Shown here in pieces: positions 7,184 to 15,499 of a stretch of 41,290 bases of DNA. Within the stretch, counting starts at the first letter, position 1; each line of letters begins with the position of its first letter. The stretch comes from an uncultured Fretibacterium sp. GTDB taxonomy: Bacteria > Synergistota > Synergistia > Synergistales > Aminobacteriaceae. A program made the translations under genes and the position numbers. The stretch is from positions 1 to 41,290 of the forward strand of contig CALGGR010000166.1 in NCBI GenBank assembly GCA_937915755.1, written 5' to 3'. Below the pieces are notes generated by a model. That model was not told the origin of the DNA. It did not search any database and saw only the letters and a list, made by a program, of their open reading frames with translations.

Positions 7184-8329
7184 CTAAAACGCTATATCCC
7201 TGAAAACAACCTCGCCGTTCTTCACGGTAATCAACGGACGGTAAATATATTCCCCGAATCTTAGCTGTGCAGTCTCGTCCGAATAAGGCCTGTCCCCGAA
7301 TTGAACTGCAAACTCCTCGCGCCTGAATATCGCAACGTCAGCAGCACTCCCGACGCTTAGAGTCCCCGCGTCAATCTTCATATGCCTCGCCGGATTTATT
7401 GTGCAGAGACGGAATAATTCATCCTCTGGGATTCCGAGCATCGAATACTTTGCGAGCTGACTGGCCATGCTGAAGGCTGTAGGACGGAGATATACGCTGA
7501 GTTTCGTGATGTCGGTCGCAAGAATGTCCGGGAAAAATTCCTCACGTATTGCCCTCTCTGCAACATTGAAACCGAAATGTGCCCTCGCATCCGCTGCCTC
7601 GAAAATCACTCCGCGTTCACGTGCTTCAATCGCTGCTTTGCTGACATGGCCGAGTTTGTCGAGAATAGTACTGCCTTTGTTCATGTACATGTGAGTGATT
7701 ACGTCGCCGGGTCTCAGGCATGAGAGGAGCTCTGACATTTCAGCTGGTGGATTCGTGCAGTGAACCATTACAGAAAGCCCCAGTTTCTCCGCAAGCCTCA
7801 CAGTCTGACGAAGCGGTTCATATCCCAAGTCCTTCACTACCTCCTTGCTTGTTCGGAGCTTAAGGCCCAAGAGATTCGCGCCTTCCTCCTCGAAAAGTTC
7901 ACGGATTTCTCCCTCGTCATAGTGCGAAGGGTCAACGTCCTCCATTTCGTGAGGTAATGAGTCGAGGCCGGTCGAACATACATTGATGTAGGCTTTCACG
8001 GTGAGTTTTGACTTGCTGATGAAATCTTTGTGCTGACGGAAAGTCATTGCGCCCGTGCTTCCTGCGTCAACAACTGTTGTTACACCTGACGAGAAACACA
8101 CGGACTCGGCTGGGATTCCGATTTTAGCGAGAGGCCAGACGTGCGCGTGATGGTCGATAAGGCCGGGAGTTATGATGCAGCCCGATGCATCGATTTCATT
8201 CACCGCCTCAGCGTCAATGCCGAAGTCAACCGCTGAGATTTTCCCGCCGTCGATTGCTACGTCGAGAACGTCATGTATATTGTTGGCCGGGTCTATTACT
8301 GTTCCGTTTCGTATTAGTATCTGATACAT
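7184..8329 (-). CDS. Amidohydrolase-superfamily metalloenzyme (dihydroorotase/deacetylase-like)
   Basis: A 381-residue cytoplasmic amidohydrolase. The N-terminal strand domain ends in the metal motif DHHAHVW (H61, H63); K157 (LGLKLR) fits the carboxylated bridging lysine, H190 (VMVHCTNPP) and H213 (ITHMYMNKG) fit the second metal, and D273 (ATDIT) is the catalytic acid. This set is typical of the dihydroorotase-like amidohydrolase/deacetylase branch acting on cyclic or N-acyl amides. A paralogue with the same layout lies at 15489. AAGGAGG is 7 bases before the ATG. It heads the unit amidohydrolase, RelA-like, plsY. The substrate cannot be read from sequence. Confidence 0.85.
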   Translation of the reverse strand: MYQILIRNGTVIDPANNIHDVLDVAIDGGKISAVDFGIDAEAVNEIDASGCIITPGLIDHHAHVWPLAKIGIPAESVCFSSGVTTVVDAGSTGAMTFRQHKDFISKSKLTVKAYINVCSTGLDSLPHEMEDVDPSHYDEGEIRELFEEEGANLLGLKLRTSKEVVKDLGYEPLRQTVRLAEKLGLSVMVHCTNPPAEMSELLSCLRPGDVITHMYMNKGSTILDKLGHVSKAAIEARERGVIFEAADARAHFGFNVAERAIREEFFPDILATDITKLSVYLRPTAFSMASQLAKYSMLGIPEDELFRLCTINPARHMKIDAGTLSVGSAADVAIFRREEFAVQFGDRPYSDETAQLRFGEYIYRPLITVKNGEVVFRDIAF

Positions 8330-8476
8330 TTATATTCCTCCTTCGTAAAGATGCAACACTAAGAATTTTACCTTATATTGCTTTTATAAGCAGAGGGCAG
8401 ATCATAATCTCGTTTGACTTTTCCGCATGATGTGATAAATTAAAACAAATTTTATCATTGTAAATTAAGAAAGGAC

Positions 8477-8505
8477 TTGACACGTGTGACTTTAAGTGCT
8501 ATAAT
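8477..8505 (+). promoter_or_regulatory. Consensus sigma-70 promoter, TTGACA-N17-TATAAT
   Basis: Perfect -35 (8477-8482) and -10 (8500-8505) hexamers with an optimal 17-base spacer. The predicted start of transcription, about 7 bases after the -10, falls inside the CCTCA repeat at 8507-8531. The promoter faces the secreted-protein gene at 8604. The 5' leader also has a small hairpin, ACCCTTT/AAAGGGT, at 8548-8564. Confidence 0.85.
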
Positions 8506-8506
8506 T

Positions 8507-8531
8507 CCTCACCTCACCTCACCTCACCTCA
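8507..8531 (+). repeat. Pentanucleotide tandem repeat (CCTCA)5 at the transcription start region
   Basis: Five perfect copies of CCTCA, beginning one base after the -10 hexamer. It is non-coding. Copy-number change by slippage would alter the initial transcribed sequence and leader length in 5-base steps without touching the -35/-10 spacing. Confidence 0.95.
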
Positions 8532-8603
8532 CTATTTGTCTGTTTTTACCCTTTCTGAAAGGGTGTCGTCTTTCTCAGTGTTAAATAAGGAGCGTGAATA
8601 CCT

Positions 8604-9269
8604 ATGAGATTCATGAAATTGTCGATGATGGTATTCTGCCTCGTAGTATGTCTTGCCACCCCCTCATTCTCACTTGACCCCTACAAGGACAATACAGGCG
8701 GATTCGGACCCAGAGTCGCGGGAACAAGGCTGGGCAATAAAATGTCCCTCCGCGATATAGTCAGGTGGCGCGTGGATCTTCGCGGACTTCCATTCACCCT
8801 TGAAATCAACAGCGAGAGAATACCCGGCCGAAAGCCCTCAGAAGTCGGAAGCATATCCATCCTCATGAGCGGCAAGGACAAAGATTTCACCGGCTTCAGG
8901 ATCACAAGTGCTGTCAGGGAATTTTACCGTCTACGAAATGAGAGCATGAAGCTTCCTGACCTCCTCGCTGAAATCGAGAAGATTGGTGTCGAGACCATAA
9001 CTCTAAGAACAGCAAATGGGCGCGTTAAGGATGACTGCATATCGTTCACAGAGGACCTCAGGGTGTCAGAAATACGGGTACGAAGGAACGATCTTGGTGC
9101 GGGTAATATGCCTCATGAAGATTTCGTGCGTGAGTTCACGAGGAACTACAGCCTCCCAGAAATGAGACGGCGAGGAAATACTTGGAGCTTCAAAAACGAT
9201 TCCGAAGGCTGGCAGATTACTTACTATGGTTTGGGAGATGGGATATTCGAGTTGCGCGCGTTGATATAG
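8604..9269 (+). CDS. Secreted protein of unknown function
   Basis: A 221-residue protein with a clear signal peptide (hydrophobic core MMVFCLVVCLATPSFS, cleavage near residue 24). The mature part is soluble, rich in charged residues, with no repeat, cysteine pattern or family that I recognise. It has a segment FTLEINSERIPGRKPSEV and a terminal YYGLGDGIFELRALI that suggest a beta-rich fold. Two starts are possible, ATG 8604 and ATG 8613; AAGGAG at about 8586-8591 is 12 bases from the first and rather far from both. The gene is monocistronic behind the repeat-bearing promoter. Its export and unusual promoter suggest a surface or envelope role, but that is inference. Confidence 0.8.
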   Translation: MRFMKLSMMVFCLVVCLATPSFSLDPYKDNTGGFGPRVAGTRLGNKMSLRDIVRWRVDLRGLPFTLEINSERIPGRKPSEVGSISILMSGKDKDFTGFRITSAVREFYRLRNESMKLPDLLAEIEKIGVETITLRTANGRVKDDCISFTEDLRVSEIRVRRNDLGAGNMPHEDFVREFTRNYSLPEMRRRGNTWSFKNDSEGWQITYYGLGDGIFELRALI

Positions 9270-9276
9270 TATATGG

Positions 9277-9315
9277 AAAAAATTTCTGACAGCAAAGAGT
9301 TTTTCTTGACGCTCA
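9277..9315 (+). repeat. Dispersed repeat, copy A
   Basis: The core AAAAATTTCTGACAGCAAAG continues to GAGTTTTT and CGCTC and recurs with few changes at 18656-18691, where it forms the hydG leader. Similarity extends upstream (TTGAT...ATAGTATATGG against TTGAT...ATAATCATGG). Here it lies between the secreted-protein gene and the aminotransferase pseudogene. Confidence 0.6.
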
Positions 9316-9732
9316 TCACCATATGCAGAAGACTTTGTTAGTCGTTCCCGCAGGATCGTGTGAGCTGAGCATTTTTGTGTTCGGGCCTGAGGCTTTCCGT
9401 TACATGCAGTCAAGATCAATCTCATAGCTTGTTCTCGTGTCGACTAGGGGATCGTTGACAAACTTTCTATGCGTCGAGTTGCTTGCTATGCTCATTGGGA
9501 AATACACGGGTGTCGTAGGTTTTTGCGGCTTCGAAGAACGCATTTACGATACCGCTGGAGGGAAGCATACATTCAGGTTTAGTGTCGCAGTTTCGGCGGT
9601 ACTTAATCCATATCAGAAACCGAGAATGGGATCATGTCTTCAGTTTCTTTGACGCCGTATTTCACAATCTCATTCCATTTCATCGAGCCTGTGTTGAATC
9701 TCTTCCGTACCATCTCAAAGTCATACTTCATT
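9312..9732 (-). pseudogene. Wrecked MalY/PatB-type aminotransferase (C-S lyase) gene
   Basis: On the minus strand, ATG at 9732 starts MKYDFEMVRKRFNTGSMKW, continuing to IPFSVSDMD, the N-terminus of PLP-dependent MalY/PatB cystathionine beta-lyase-like proteins, then a stop near 9598. Further on, in shifted frames, come NAFFEAAKTYD, TPVYFPMSIA, KFVNDPLV, SYEIDLDCM-stop-RKASGPNTKM and LSSHDPAG, in family order. The region between the N-terminus and NAFFEA is deleted and everything after LSSHDPAG, including the PLP lysine, is gone. At least one frameshift and several stops are present. 9733-9974, up to the next gene, is AT-rich with no gene; a weak promoter is noted at 9865. Confidence 0.85.
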
Positions 9733-9864
9733 GCGTCATTACGCCTTTTTCTTTATCACAATTCTAAACGCTATTCCCCTCTTTTCGCATTATCTCACAA
9801 ATTTTATTATTCAGCAAATTTATATTGCCTAAAATTATCAAAATTTCCCGGGCGGTAATAACTA

Positions 9865-9893
9865 TTGTCAATTATAGATTGCCTTTATAGAAA
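9865..9893 (+). promoter_or_regulatory. Weak candidate promoter of the CoA-transferase operon
   Basis: TTGTCA (9865-9870), 17 bases, TAGAAA (9888-9893); TATAGA at 9886 is an alternative with a 15-base spacer. A second possible -35 TTGACT lies at 9916. None is strong, in keeping with an activator-dependent operon, but this is weak evidence. Confidence 0.3.
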
Positions 9894-9974
9894 TAATAAT
9901 GCTTTTCATTTGCTGTTGACTCATATAGAATTGCGCCATTCAAAAAGACAACACATTCTTTCAGGAGGTACAAA

Positions 9975-11168
9975 ATGCAGAGAGAAGCATTAGACGGAGT
10001 TCGTATACTCGACATCTCAACAGTAATAGCAGGGCCGTTCGGGGCAGGAATACTCGCAGATTTCGGCGCGGAAGTCATAAAAGTTGAAATGCCCGGACGC
10101 GGAGACACATTCAGGGCAATGGGACCCCTCAAAGACGGCGTTTCAATTCGCTGGCCGTCAATGGGACGCAACAAGAAAAGCATCACCCTTGACTTCCATT
10201 TTGAAGAGGGCAAAAAGGTTTTCCTCGATCTCGTGAAGAAGAGCGACGTAATCATCGAGAACTTCAGGACGGGAACGCTCGCAAAATGGGGAATGGGTAT
10301 CGACGTTCTCAGGCAGGCTAACCCCGACATCATCGTTACGCACGTTACTGGTTACGGACAGACAGGGCCGAACGCAAAACTCGCAGGTCTCGGCCTACCT
10401 CTCGGAGCATTCTCAGGAATGACATACATGCAGGGCTACCCAGACAGAGCACCCGTAAGCCCTCCTTTCGCGCTTGCTGACTTCATCGCCGGCCTCAATG
10501 TCGTAATGGGGACAATGATCGCCCTCTATCACCGCGATGCCCTCAAGGGGAAAGGTCAGGAAGTTGACGTGAGTCTTTACGAGGGGATTCTCAGAATGGA
10601 GGAAAACTTCATCGCACAGCTTGACGTTCTTGGCATAAACAAGGAACGTACCCCAATGCCCAGCGGTTCATCAGTACCAATCGGAACAAACGAGACAAAA
10701 GACGGGAAATGGGTCGTCATGGTTTGCAGCACTGACCCCGTGTTCGCTCACCTCTGCGATGCTATGGAGCGTCCTGACTGGCTTCCGAAATATGAGAAGT
10801 CGAAAGCCCGCCTCCCAGATGCTGAAATCCTCAATGGTGCTATGCGTGAGTGGGTTCACAGCCTGACATACGCCGAACTCAAAGAGAAGTGCGACAAGGC
10901 CGGAATGCCCGTTGCACAGGTCATGAGCATGAAGGACATCTTCGAGGATCCTCACTACAAGGCGAGGAATGACATCGTTGACGTTCAGGTTGAGGAGGAT
11001 TTCGGACACGTCAAGATGCCCAATGCCTTCCCGTTCATGACAGAGACACCCGGAAGAATCAAATGGCCCGGTCAGAAGCTCGGTGCGTCAAATGAGGCAA
11101 TCTACAAGGGGCTTTTAGGCATGAGCGACTCTGAGATTGCAGAACTCAAAGAGAAGAAAGTAATCTAG
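9975..11168 (+). CDS. Class III CoA-transferase (CaiB/BaiF/Frc family)
   Basis: A 397-residue enzyme of the formyl-CoA transferase family, which moves CoA between carboxylic acids. The N-terminal signature GVRILDISTVIAGPFGA is followed by ADFGAEVIKVE, NKKSITLD, ENFRTGTLAKWG and THVTGYGQTGP. The catalytic aspartate is D169 in PFALADFIAG, as in Frc. AGGAGG precedes the ATG by 6-8 bases. It is the first gene of a five-gene plus-strand operon with a CitMHS carrier, a TAXI TRAP transporter and an amidohydrolase, so it probably activates the imported acid or an acid released from it. The actual substrate is not evident. Confidence 0.93.
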   Translation: MQREALDGVRILDISTVIAGPFGAGILADFGAEVIKVEMPGRGDTFRAMGPLKDGVSIRWPSMGRNKKSITLDFHFEEGKKVFLDLVKKSDVIIENFRTGTLAKWGMGIDVLRQANPDIIVTHVTGYGQTGPNAKLAGLGLPLGAFSGMTYMQGYPDRAPVSPPFALADFIAGLNVVMGTMIALYHRDALKGKGQEVDVSLYEGILRMEENFIAQLDVLGINKERTPMPSGSSVPIGTNETKDGKWVVMVCSTDPVFAHLCDAMERPDWLPKYEKSKARLPDAEILNGAMREWVHSLTYAELKEKCDKAGMPVAQVMSMKDIFEDPHYKARNDIVDVQVEEDFGHVKMPNAFPFMTETPGRIKWPGQKLGASNEAIYKGLLGMSDSEIAELKEKKVI

Positions 11169-11200
11169 TCCCCTCGCGCTGAAAGGAGAGTGAATATTTC

Positions 11201-12508
11201 ATGACAGCTTTAATAGGATACTTGATGTTATTCGCCATCATGTTCCTTCTCATGAAGAACAAGATGATGCCTATCGTGATATTCGTAACTGTTCCTGTGA
11301 TAGCAGCATTGTTGCTAGGAAGCAGCTTCAAGGAAATTGGCGCAATGGTTGACAAAGGTCTCGGGACAGTCTGGAAAACTGCTGTGTTATTCATCTTCTC
11401 GACGAGCTATTTCGGGCTGATGAATGATGCCAGAATGTTTGACCCTATTGTTGACGGTCTGGTTAAGCGCGCGGGGAGTAATGTAGTTCTGGTTACAGTA
11501 GCAAGCGGGATTGTAGCGATTCTAGCCCATTTAGATGGGGCAACAGCGACCACTGTTCTCGTTACGATCCCTGCTATGATGCCATTATACCGCCGAATGA
11601 AAATCTCCCCGTATTCCCTTCTGCTCATCACGGGCTGTGCTATGGGAATCATGAACCTTGTCCCATGGGGCGGGCCTATCGTCAGAGTCGCAACTGTCCT
11701 CAAGATGGACACGACGGAACTCTGGCACATGCTGATACCGTTTCAGGGGGTGTGCCTTGTAGCAACGTTGATTATCGCGGCGATATGCGGAGTTGTTGAG
11801 AAGAAGCGCGGCGCAGGAGTTTTCACGGACGAGGAAATCAAAGCCATTCAGTCAGCACCAGTTGACGAGAAAGCATTAGCCCTCAAGCGTCCCAAACTCT
11901 TCATGGTCAACATACTTCTCACGGTCATTCTTGTGGGGTGCCTGTGCTTCTCGGTGATGCCGTCTCACACGCTGTTCATGGTGTTCTTCGGCATAGCGAT
12001 AACGATAAATTATCCCGGCCTCAAGGAACAGAACGAACGCTTCAAGGATCACGCAAGCGAAGCCCTCAACATGTCAGCAACACTACTTGCCGCCGCTGTA
12101 TTCATCGGAGTGATGCAAAACTCAGGAATGCTCGATGAGATGGTGCGCGTACTCCTGAAGATTATCCCTGAGTCTATGGGGAAGTACATGAACCTAATCG
12201 CCGGAGTAATCGGACTTCCTATTGGTGCGGTGCTTGGAGCTGACACGTTCTACTACGGAGTATTCCCGCTGCTTGGCGAGGCGGGTGCGGCGTTCGGAGT
12301 TCCGCAGCTTGACGTGGGAATAGCCATGCTAATCGCAAAGAATGTCGGAATGATAATCAGCCCCCTTCAGCCTACAACATACCTTGCCTGCGGGCTTGCA
12401 GGGGTTGAAGTCGCGGCGCACATCAAGAAGAATTTCGGTTGGTGTTGGCTCATAAGCATAATCCTCTGCGTTGTCGGGATACTTATGGGCGTTATGCACA
12501 TATGTTAA
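11201..12508 (+). CDS. CitMHS-family carboxylate/cation symporter
   Basis: A 435-residue membrane protein with about 11-12 hydrophobic segments, a normal length for the citrate-Mg:H symporter family. The family block HLDGATATTVLVTIPAMMPL is near residue 110, followed by MNLVPWGGP and, in the second half, GADTFYYGVFPL and SPLQPTTYLACGL. It should import a di- or tricarboxylate, perhaps as a metal complex. It follows the CoA-transferase gene by 32 bases with AAAGGAGAG before the ATG, and the next gene starts 12 bases after it. A second uptake system (TRAP) in the same operon is unusual and may mean two related substrates. Confidence 0.9.
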   Translation: MTALIGYLMLFAIMFLLMKNKMMPIVIFVTVPVIAALLLGSSFKEIGAMVDKGLGTVWKTAVLFIFSTSYFGLMNDARMFDPIVDGLVKRAGSNVVLVTVASGIVAILAHLDGATATTVLVTIPAMMPLYRRMKISPYSLLLITGCAMGIMNLVPWGGPIVRVATVLKMDTTELWHMLIPFQGVCLVATLIIAAICGVVEKKRGAGVFTDEEIKAIQSAPVDEKALALKRPKLFMVNILLTVILVGCLCFSVMPSHTLFMVFFGIAITINYPGLKEQNERFKDHASEALNMSATLLAAAVFIGVMQNSGMLDEMVRVLLKIIPESMGKYMNLIAGVIGLPIGAVLGADTFYYGVFPLLGEAGAAFGVPQLDVGIAMLIAKNVGMIISPLQPTTYLACGLAGVEVAAHIKKNFGWCWLISIILCVVGILMGVMHIC

Positions 12509-12520
12509 GGAGGTAATATC

Positions 12521-13522
12521 ATGAAAAAGTTTCACGCGCTAATTCTGGTTTCTGTTCTCTTACTCAGTGCTTCATCTGCACTAGCGGGGACTCAGCTAAC
12601 AGCAGGAGCAATCGGCACGACGAGTGATACCTACATGCTCGTTATGGGCTGGGCAAACGCTCTCAAGCAGGCAGGCTCAAGCGTAACACTCACGCCCCTT
12701 GAGGCTGGCGGAACAGTAAAGCTGCTTCGCGGACTCATCACAAACAAATGGGACATAGGATTCATCGCCTCCCCTCATTACGCAAACGCACTAGCAGGAG
12801 AGCTGAACTTCGAGAAAGATCCTCCCTCACTCCGTGAACGCTACAAGAAAGTCCGCACACTCTTCGGGATTCTCTCGGGAATGGGAATGTACGTAGTCAG
12901 AGGCGACAGCGACATTATCACTATCCCCGACCTCAAGGGCAAGAAGCTGGCCATCGGTGCGCCGGGCGGAATGGCAGGACTCGTTACACGCAGGCTCTTC
13001 AAGGCATACGGTCTTGACGCGGACAAGAACGACTATTCGGCCCAGTACCTCGAATACGGCTCGGCACTCGATGAGATGAGAAGCAACCTTCTCGACGGTA
13101 CAATACTTTGGGGCGGTATCCCTCAGAGCGGGGCATTCAACTTCACGAGGCAGATACCCCTTCGCTTCCTCCCGATTGACGCGGACAAGTTCGAGGCTTT
13201 CAGGCAGGACATGCCGCAGGGACAGTATTACATGCTGAAGGAGTTTTCACCGGAGCTTCTGAAGTCGGTTTACGGTGAGAAAAATATCATTCAGGACAAG
13301 CCCACTAATATGTGGACGTTCCAGATGATGGTGGTAGTACGCGATGACATGCCCGACGATGTGGCCTACGAGATAACAAAGCAGTTCTGGGAAAATCTCG
13401 ACTTCGTGAAAAGCACAGCGGCTTCATTGCAGTCGATTGACCCGAAAGAAGCGTTGACAGTTCTCTCGGCGGAGTTCCACCCCGGTGCGGTGAAATACTA
13501 CAAGGAAAAAGGCTGGCTTTAA
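12521..13522 (+). CDS. TRAP transporter substrate-binding protein, TAXI family
   Basis: A 333-residue exported protein with a signal peptide (cleavage near SSALAG). Family markers: TAGAIGTTSDTY near the mature N-terminus, WDIGFIASPHYANAL, GKKLAIGAPGGMAG, and a C-terminal HPGAVKYYKEKGWL, typical of TAXI-type TRAP binding proteins. AAGGAGG lies 6-8 bases before the ATG. It is encoded directly before the fused permease, the normal pair for TAXI systems. TAXI proteins often bind glutamate, 2-oxoglutarate or other organic acids (family knowledge); the ligand here is unknown. Confidence 0.9.
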   Translation: MKKFHALILVSVLLLSASSALAGTQLTAGAIGTTSDTYMLVMGWANALKQAGSSVTLTPLEAGGTVKLLRGLITNKWDIGFIASPHYANALAGELNFEKDPPSLRERYKKVRTLFGILSGMGMYVVRGDSDIITIPDLKGKKLAIGAPGGMAGLVTRRLFKAYGLDADKNDYSAQYLEYGSALDEMRSNLLDGTILWGGIPQSGAFNFTRQIPLRFLPIDADKFEAFRQDMPQGQYYMLKEFSPELLKSVYGEKNIIQDKPTNMWTFQMMVVVRDDMPDDVAYEITKQFWENLDFVKSTAASLQSIDPKEALTVLSAEFHPGAVKYYKEKGWL

Positions 13523-13591
13523 GTCAGGCGAAACAAAAGGCAGGGGCAGCGTATGCTCCTGTCCTTTCTATCTAAAGAGGTGAAAAATATC

Positions 13592-15499
13592 ATGGCGGAA
13601 AAAGATTTGTTCGCAAAGTTACGTTTCTGGATTGGGACACTTCTGTGTGTCTTCCTGACATGCTTCACGGTTTATACGATTTTGCTGGGACAGTTCACGG
13701 CTCAGGTTCAGCGTGGAATATTCCTTCTTTGCGCGGGAGTTGCTGTGTTCTGCTTCAAGCCATTCAATCCAAAGTGGGAGGACGGAGACAATAACGCCCT
13801 CAAATGGCTTGGAAGGCTCATCGACATTGTAGTTGCTGGAATGATGATTTACGCGGTCGTATACCTTCTGCAAAACTACTTCGAGATTACAGCGGAGCGC
13901 GAGGGGTGGCCGAATGAGGCGGATTTAGTCTGCTACACTCTCGGAACAATCAGCGTCCTTGAAGGTGTAAGAAGGACTCACGGCTTCATGCTTCTCAGCG
14001 TAATTCTCGTTGTCGTGGCATATCTTTTCTGGGGACACTTCCTGCCCGGAATGTTCTACCATCAGCCTCTCATGTTCTCAGAAATTATCGAGATGAGTTT
14101 CAGCATGAGCGGAGTATTCGGCGTGGCACTTACTACAGTCGCAAACGTCATCGCAATATTCATCGTTCTCGGAGCTGTGTTACTTTTGACGGGGACAGGG
14201 GATCTATTCATTGATCTTGCGTTCATGTTCACTGGACGCTATGTCGGAGGGCCTGCACAGTCAGCGGTAATAGCTTCTGCACTTTTCGGCTCAATCAACG
14301 GCTCAGGCCCCGCAAATGTAATGAGTACAGGCTCTTTCACGATTCCATTGATGACAAGATGCGGTTACAGCGAGACATTCGCGGGCGCAGTCTCAGCGAC
14401 GGCCTCATGCGTGGGACAGATTATGCCTCCTGTAATGGGAGTTGGCGCGTTCCTCATGGCCGAGATTACGGGCGTTCCCTACAGTCAGATAATGGTTATC
14501 GCGGTCGTTCCCGCATTGCTCTACACATTGTCGCTGATGATGAATGTCCGTCTTCAGGCGTTCAAACAGGGACTAAGGCCGCTTTCGGACGATGAGCTTC
14601 CGAAGTTCCACAAGGGTTGGGTACCGAGAATAATCGTTCTCCTTGCGACGGTTACGGTATTGCTTTGGCAGATATTCAACGGTGCTGCTCCGAGCATGGC
14701 CGGACTTCAGGCTACAGGCACGCTATTAGTAGGCTCGCTGCTCGTGAAGGAGATGCGCCCAGATTTCTCGAAACTCTGGCAGATGTTCGTCGAAGGCGGA
14801 AAGGGACTCCTCTCACTCACAATAGTGTGCGCGGCAATCGGTATCGTAATCGGAGGACTCAGCATTACGGGACTCGGCGTTCGTTTCAGTCAGGCAATAA
14901 TCAGCATCGGGCAGTCAAATTTGTTCCTCGCGCTTTTGATGGCGGCACTTTGCTGCGTAATTGTCGGAATGGGGCTTCCTACGGCGGCATCGTATTTGAT
15001 GGTGGTCTTCATCGCTGCGCCCGCAATAACGAATCTCGGTCTCTCCGTAATCTCGACGCACCTCTTCATCTTCTACTATGCTGTTCTCTCGGCGATAACT
15101 CCTCCCGTTGCCCTTAATGCTTACGCGGCTTCTGGAATCGCAAAGAGTTCACCGTTGAGCATAGGATTTGAGTCGGTGAGGATTGGGCTTGTAGGGTTCA
15201 TGCTGCCGTTCATGTGGATTTACAACCCGGATATAATTCTCGGTGAAGGTCATTCCCTCATAGCGTCAGCACTTGGGATAATAGCCTGCCTCTTGGCAAT
15301 ATACCTTCTAGGCGCGGCAAACATAGGCTATATGCGAAAGAGCCTCAATACCCCTGAGCGCGTAATATCTGCCCTAATCGGTGTAATGCTCATAACCCCC
15401 GCTGTATTCGTGAACAATTACGTCTGGAAGATTGCAGGAATAATTCTCGGAGCTGGGCTTTATGTATGGTTCGGCAGAGGTAGCAAAAATGAAGGCTGA
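13592..15499 (+). CDS. TRAP transporter permease, fused 4TM/12TM subunits
   Basis: A 635-residue inner-membrane protein combining small (DctQ-like) and large (DctM-like) TRAP subunits, the usual permease of TAXI systems. The large-subunit region shows FGSINGSGPANVMSTGSFTIP, GQIMPPVMGVGAFLMAEITG and, later, GMGLPTAASYLMV and AITPPVALNAYAASGIA. The frame is open from an ATG at 13553, but the start chosen is 13592 because AAAGAGGTG is about 10 bases upstream of it and the protein then begins like its relatives. It overlaps the next gene by 11 bases. Confidence 0.92.
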   Translation: MAEKDLFAKLRFWIGTLLCVFLTCFTVYTILLGQFTAQVQRGIFLLCAGVAVFCFKPFNPKWEDGDNNALKWLGRLIDIVVAGMMIYAVVYLLQNYFEITAEREGWPNEADLVCYTLGTISVLEGVRRTHGFMLLSVILVVVAYLFWGHFLPGMFYHQPLMFSEIIEMSFSMSGVFGVALTTVANVIAIFIVLGAVLLLTGTGDLFIDLAFMFTGRYVGGPAQSAVIASALFGSINGSGPANVMSTGSFTIPLMTRCGYSETFAGAVSATASCVGQIMPPVMGVGAFLMAEITGVPYSQIMVIAVVPALLYTLSLMMNVRLQAFKQGLRPLSDDELPKFHKGWVPRIIVLLATVTVLLWQIFNGAAPSMAGLQATGTLLVGSLLVKEMRPDFSKLWQMFVEGGKGLLSLTIVCAAIGIVIGGLSITGLGVRFSQAIISIGQSNLFLALLMAALCCVIVGMGLPTAASYLMVVFIAAPAITNLGLSVISTHLFIFYYAVLSAITPPVALNAYAASGIAKSSPLSIGFESVRIGLVGFMLPFMWIYNPDIILGEGHSLIASALGIIACLLAIYLLGAANIGYMRKSLNTPERVISALIGVMLITPAVFVNNYVWKIAGIILGAGLYVWFGRGSKNEG

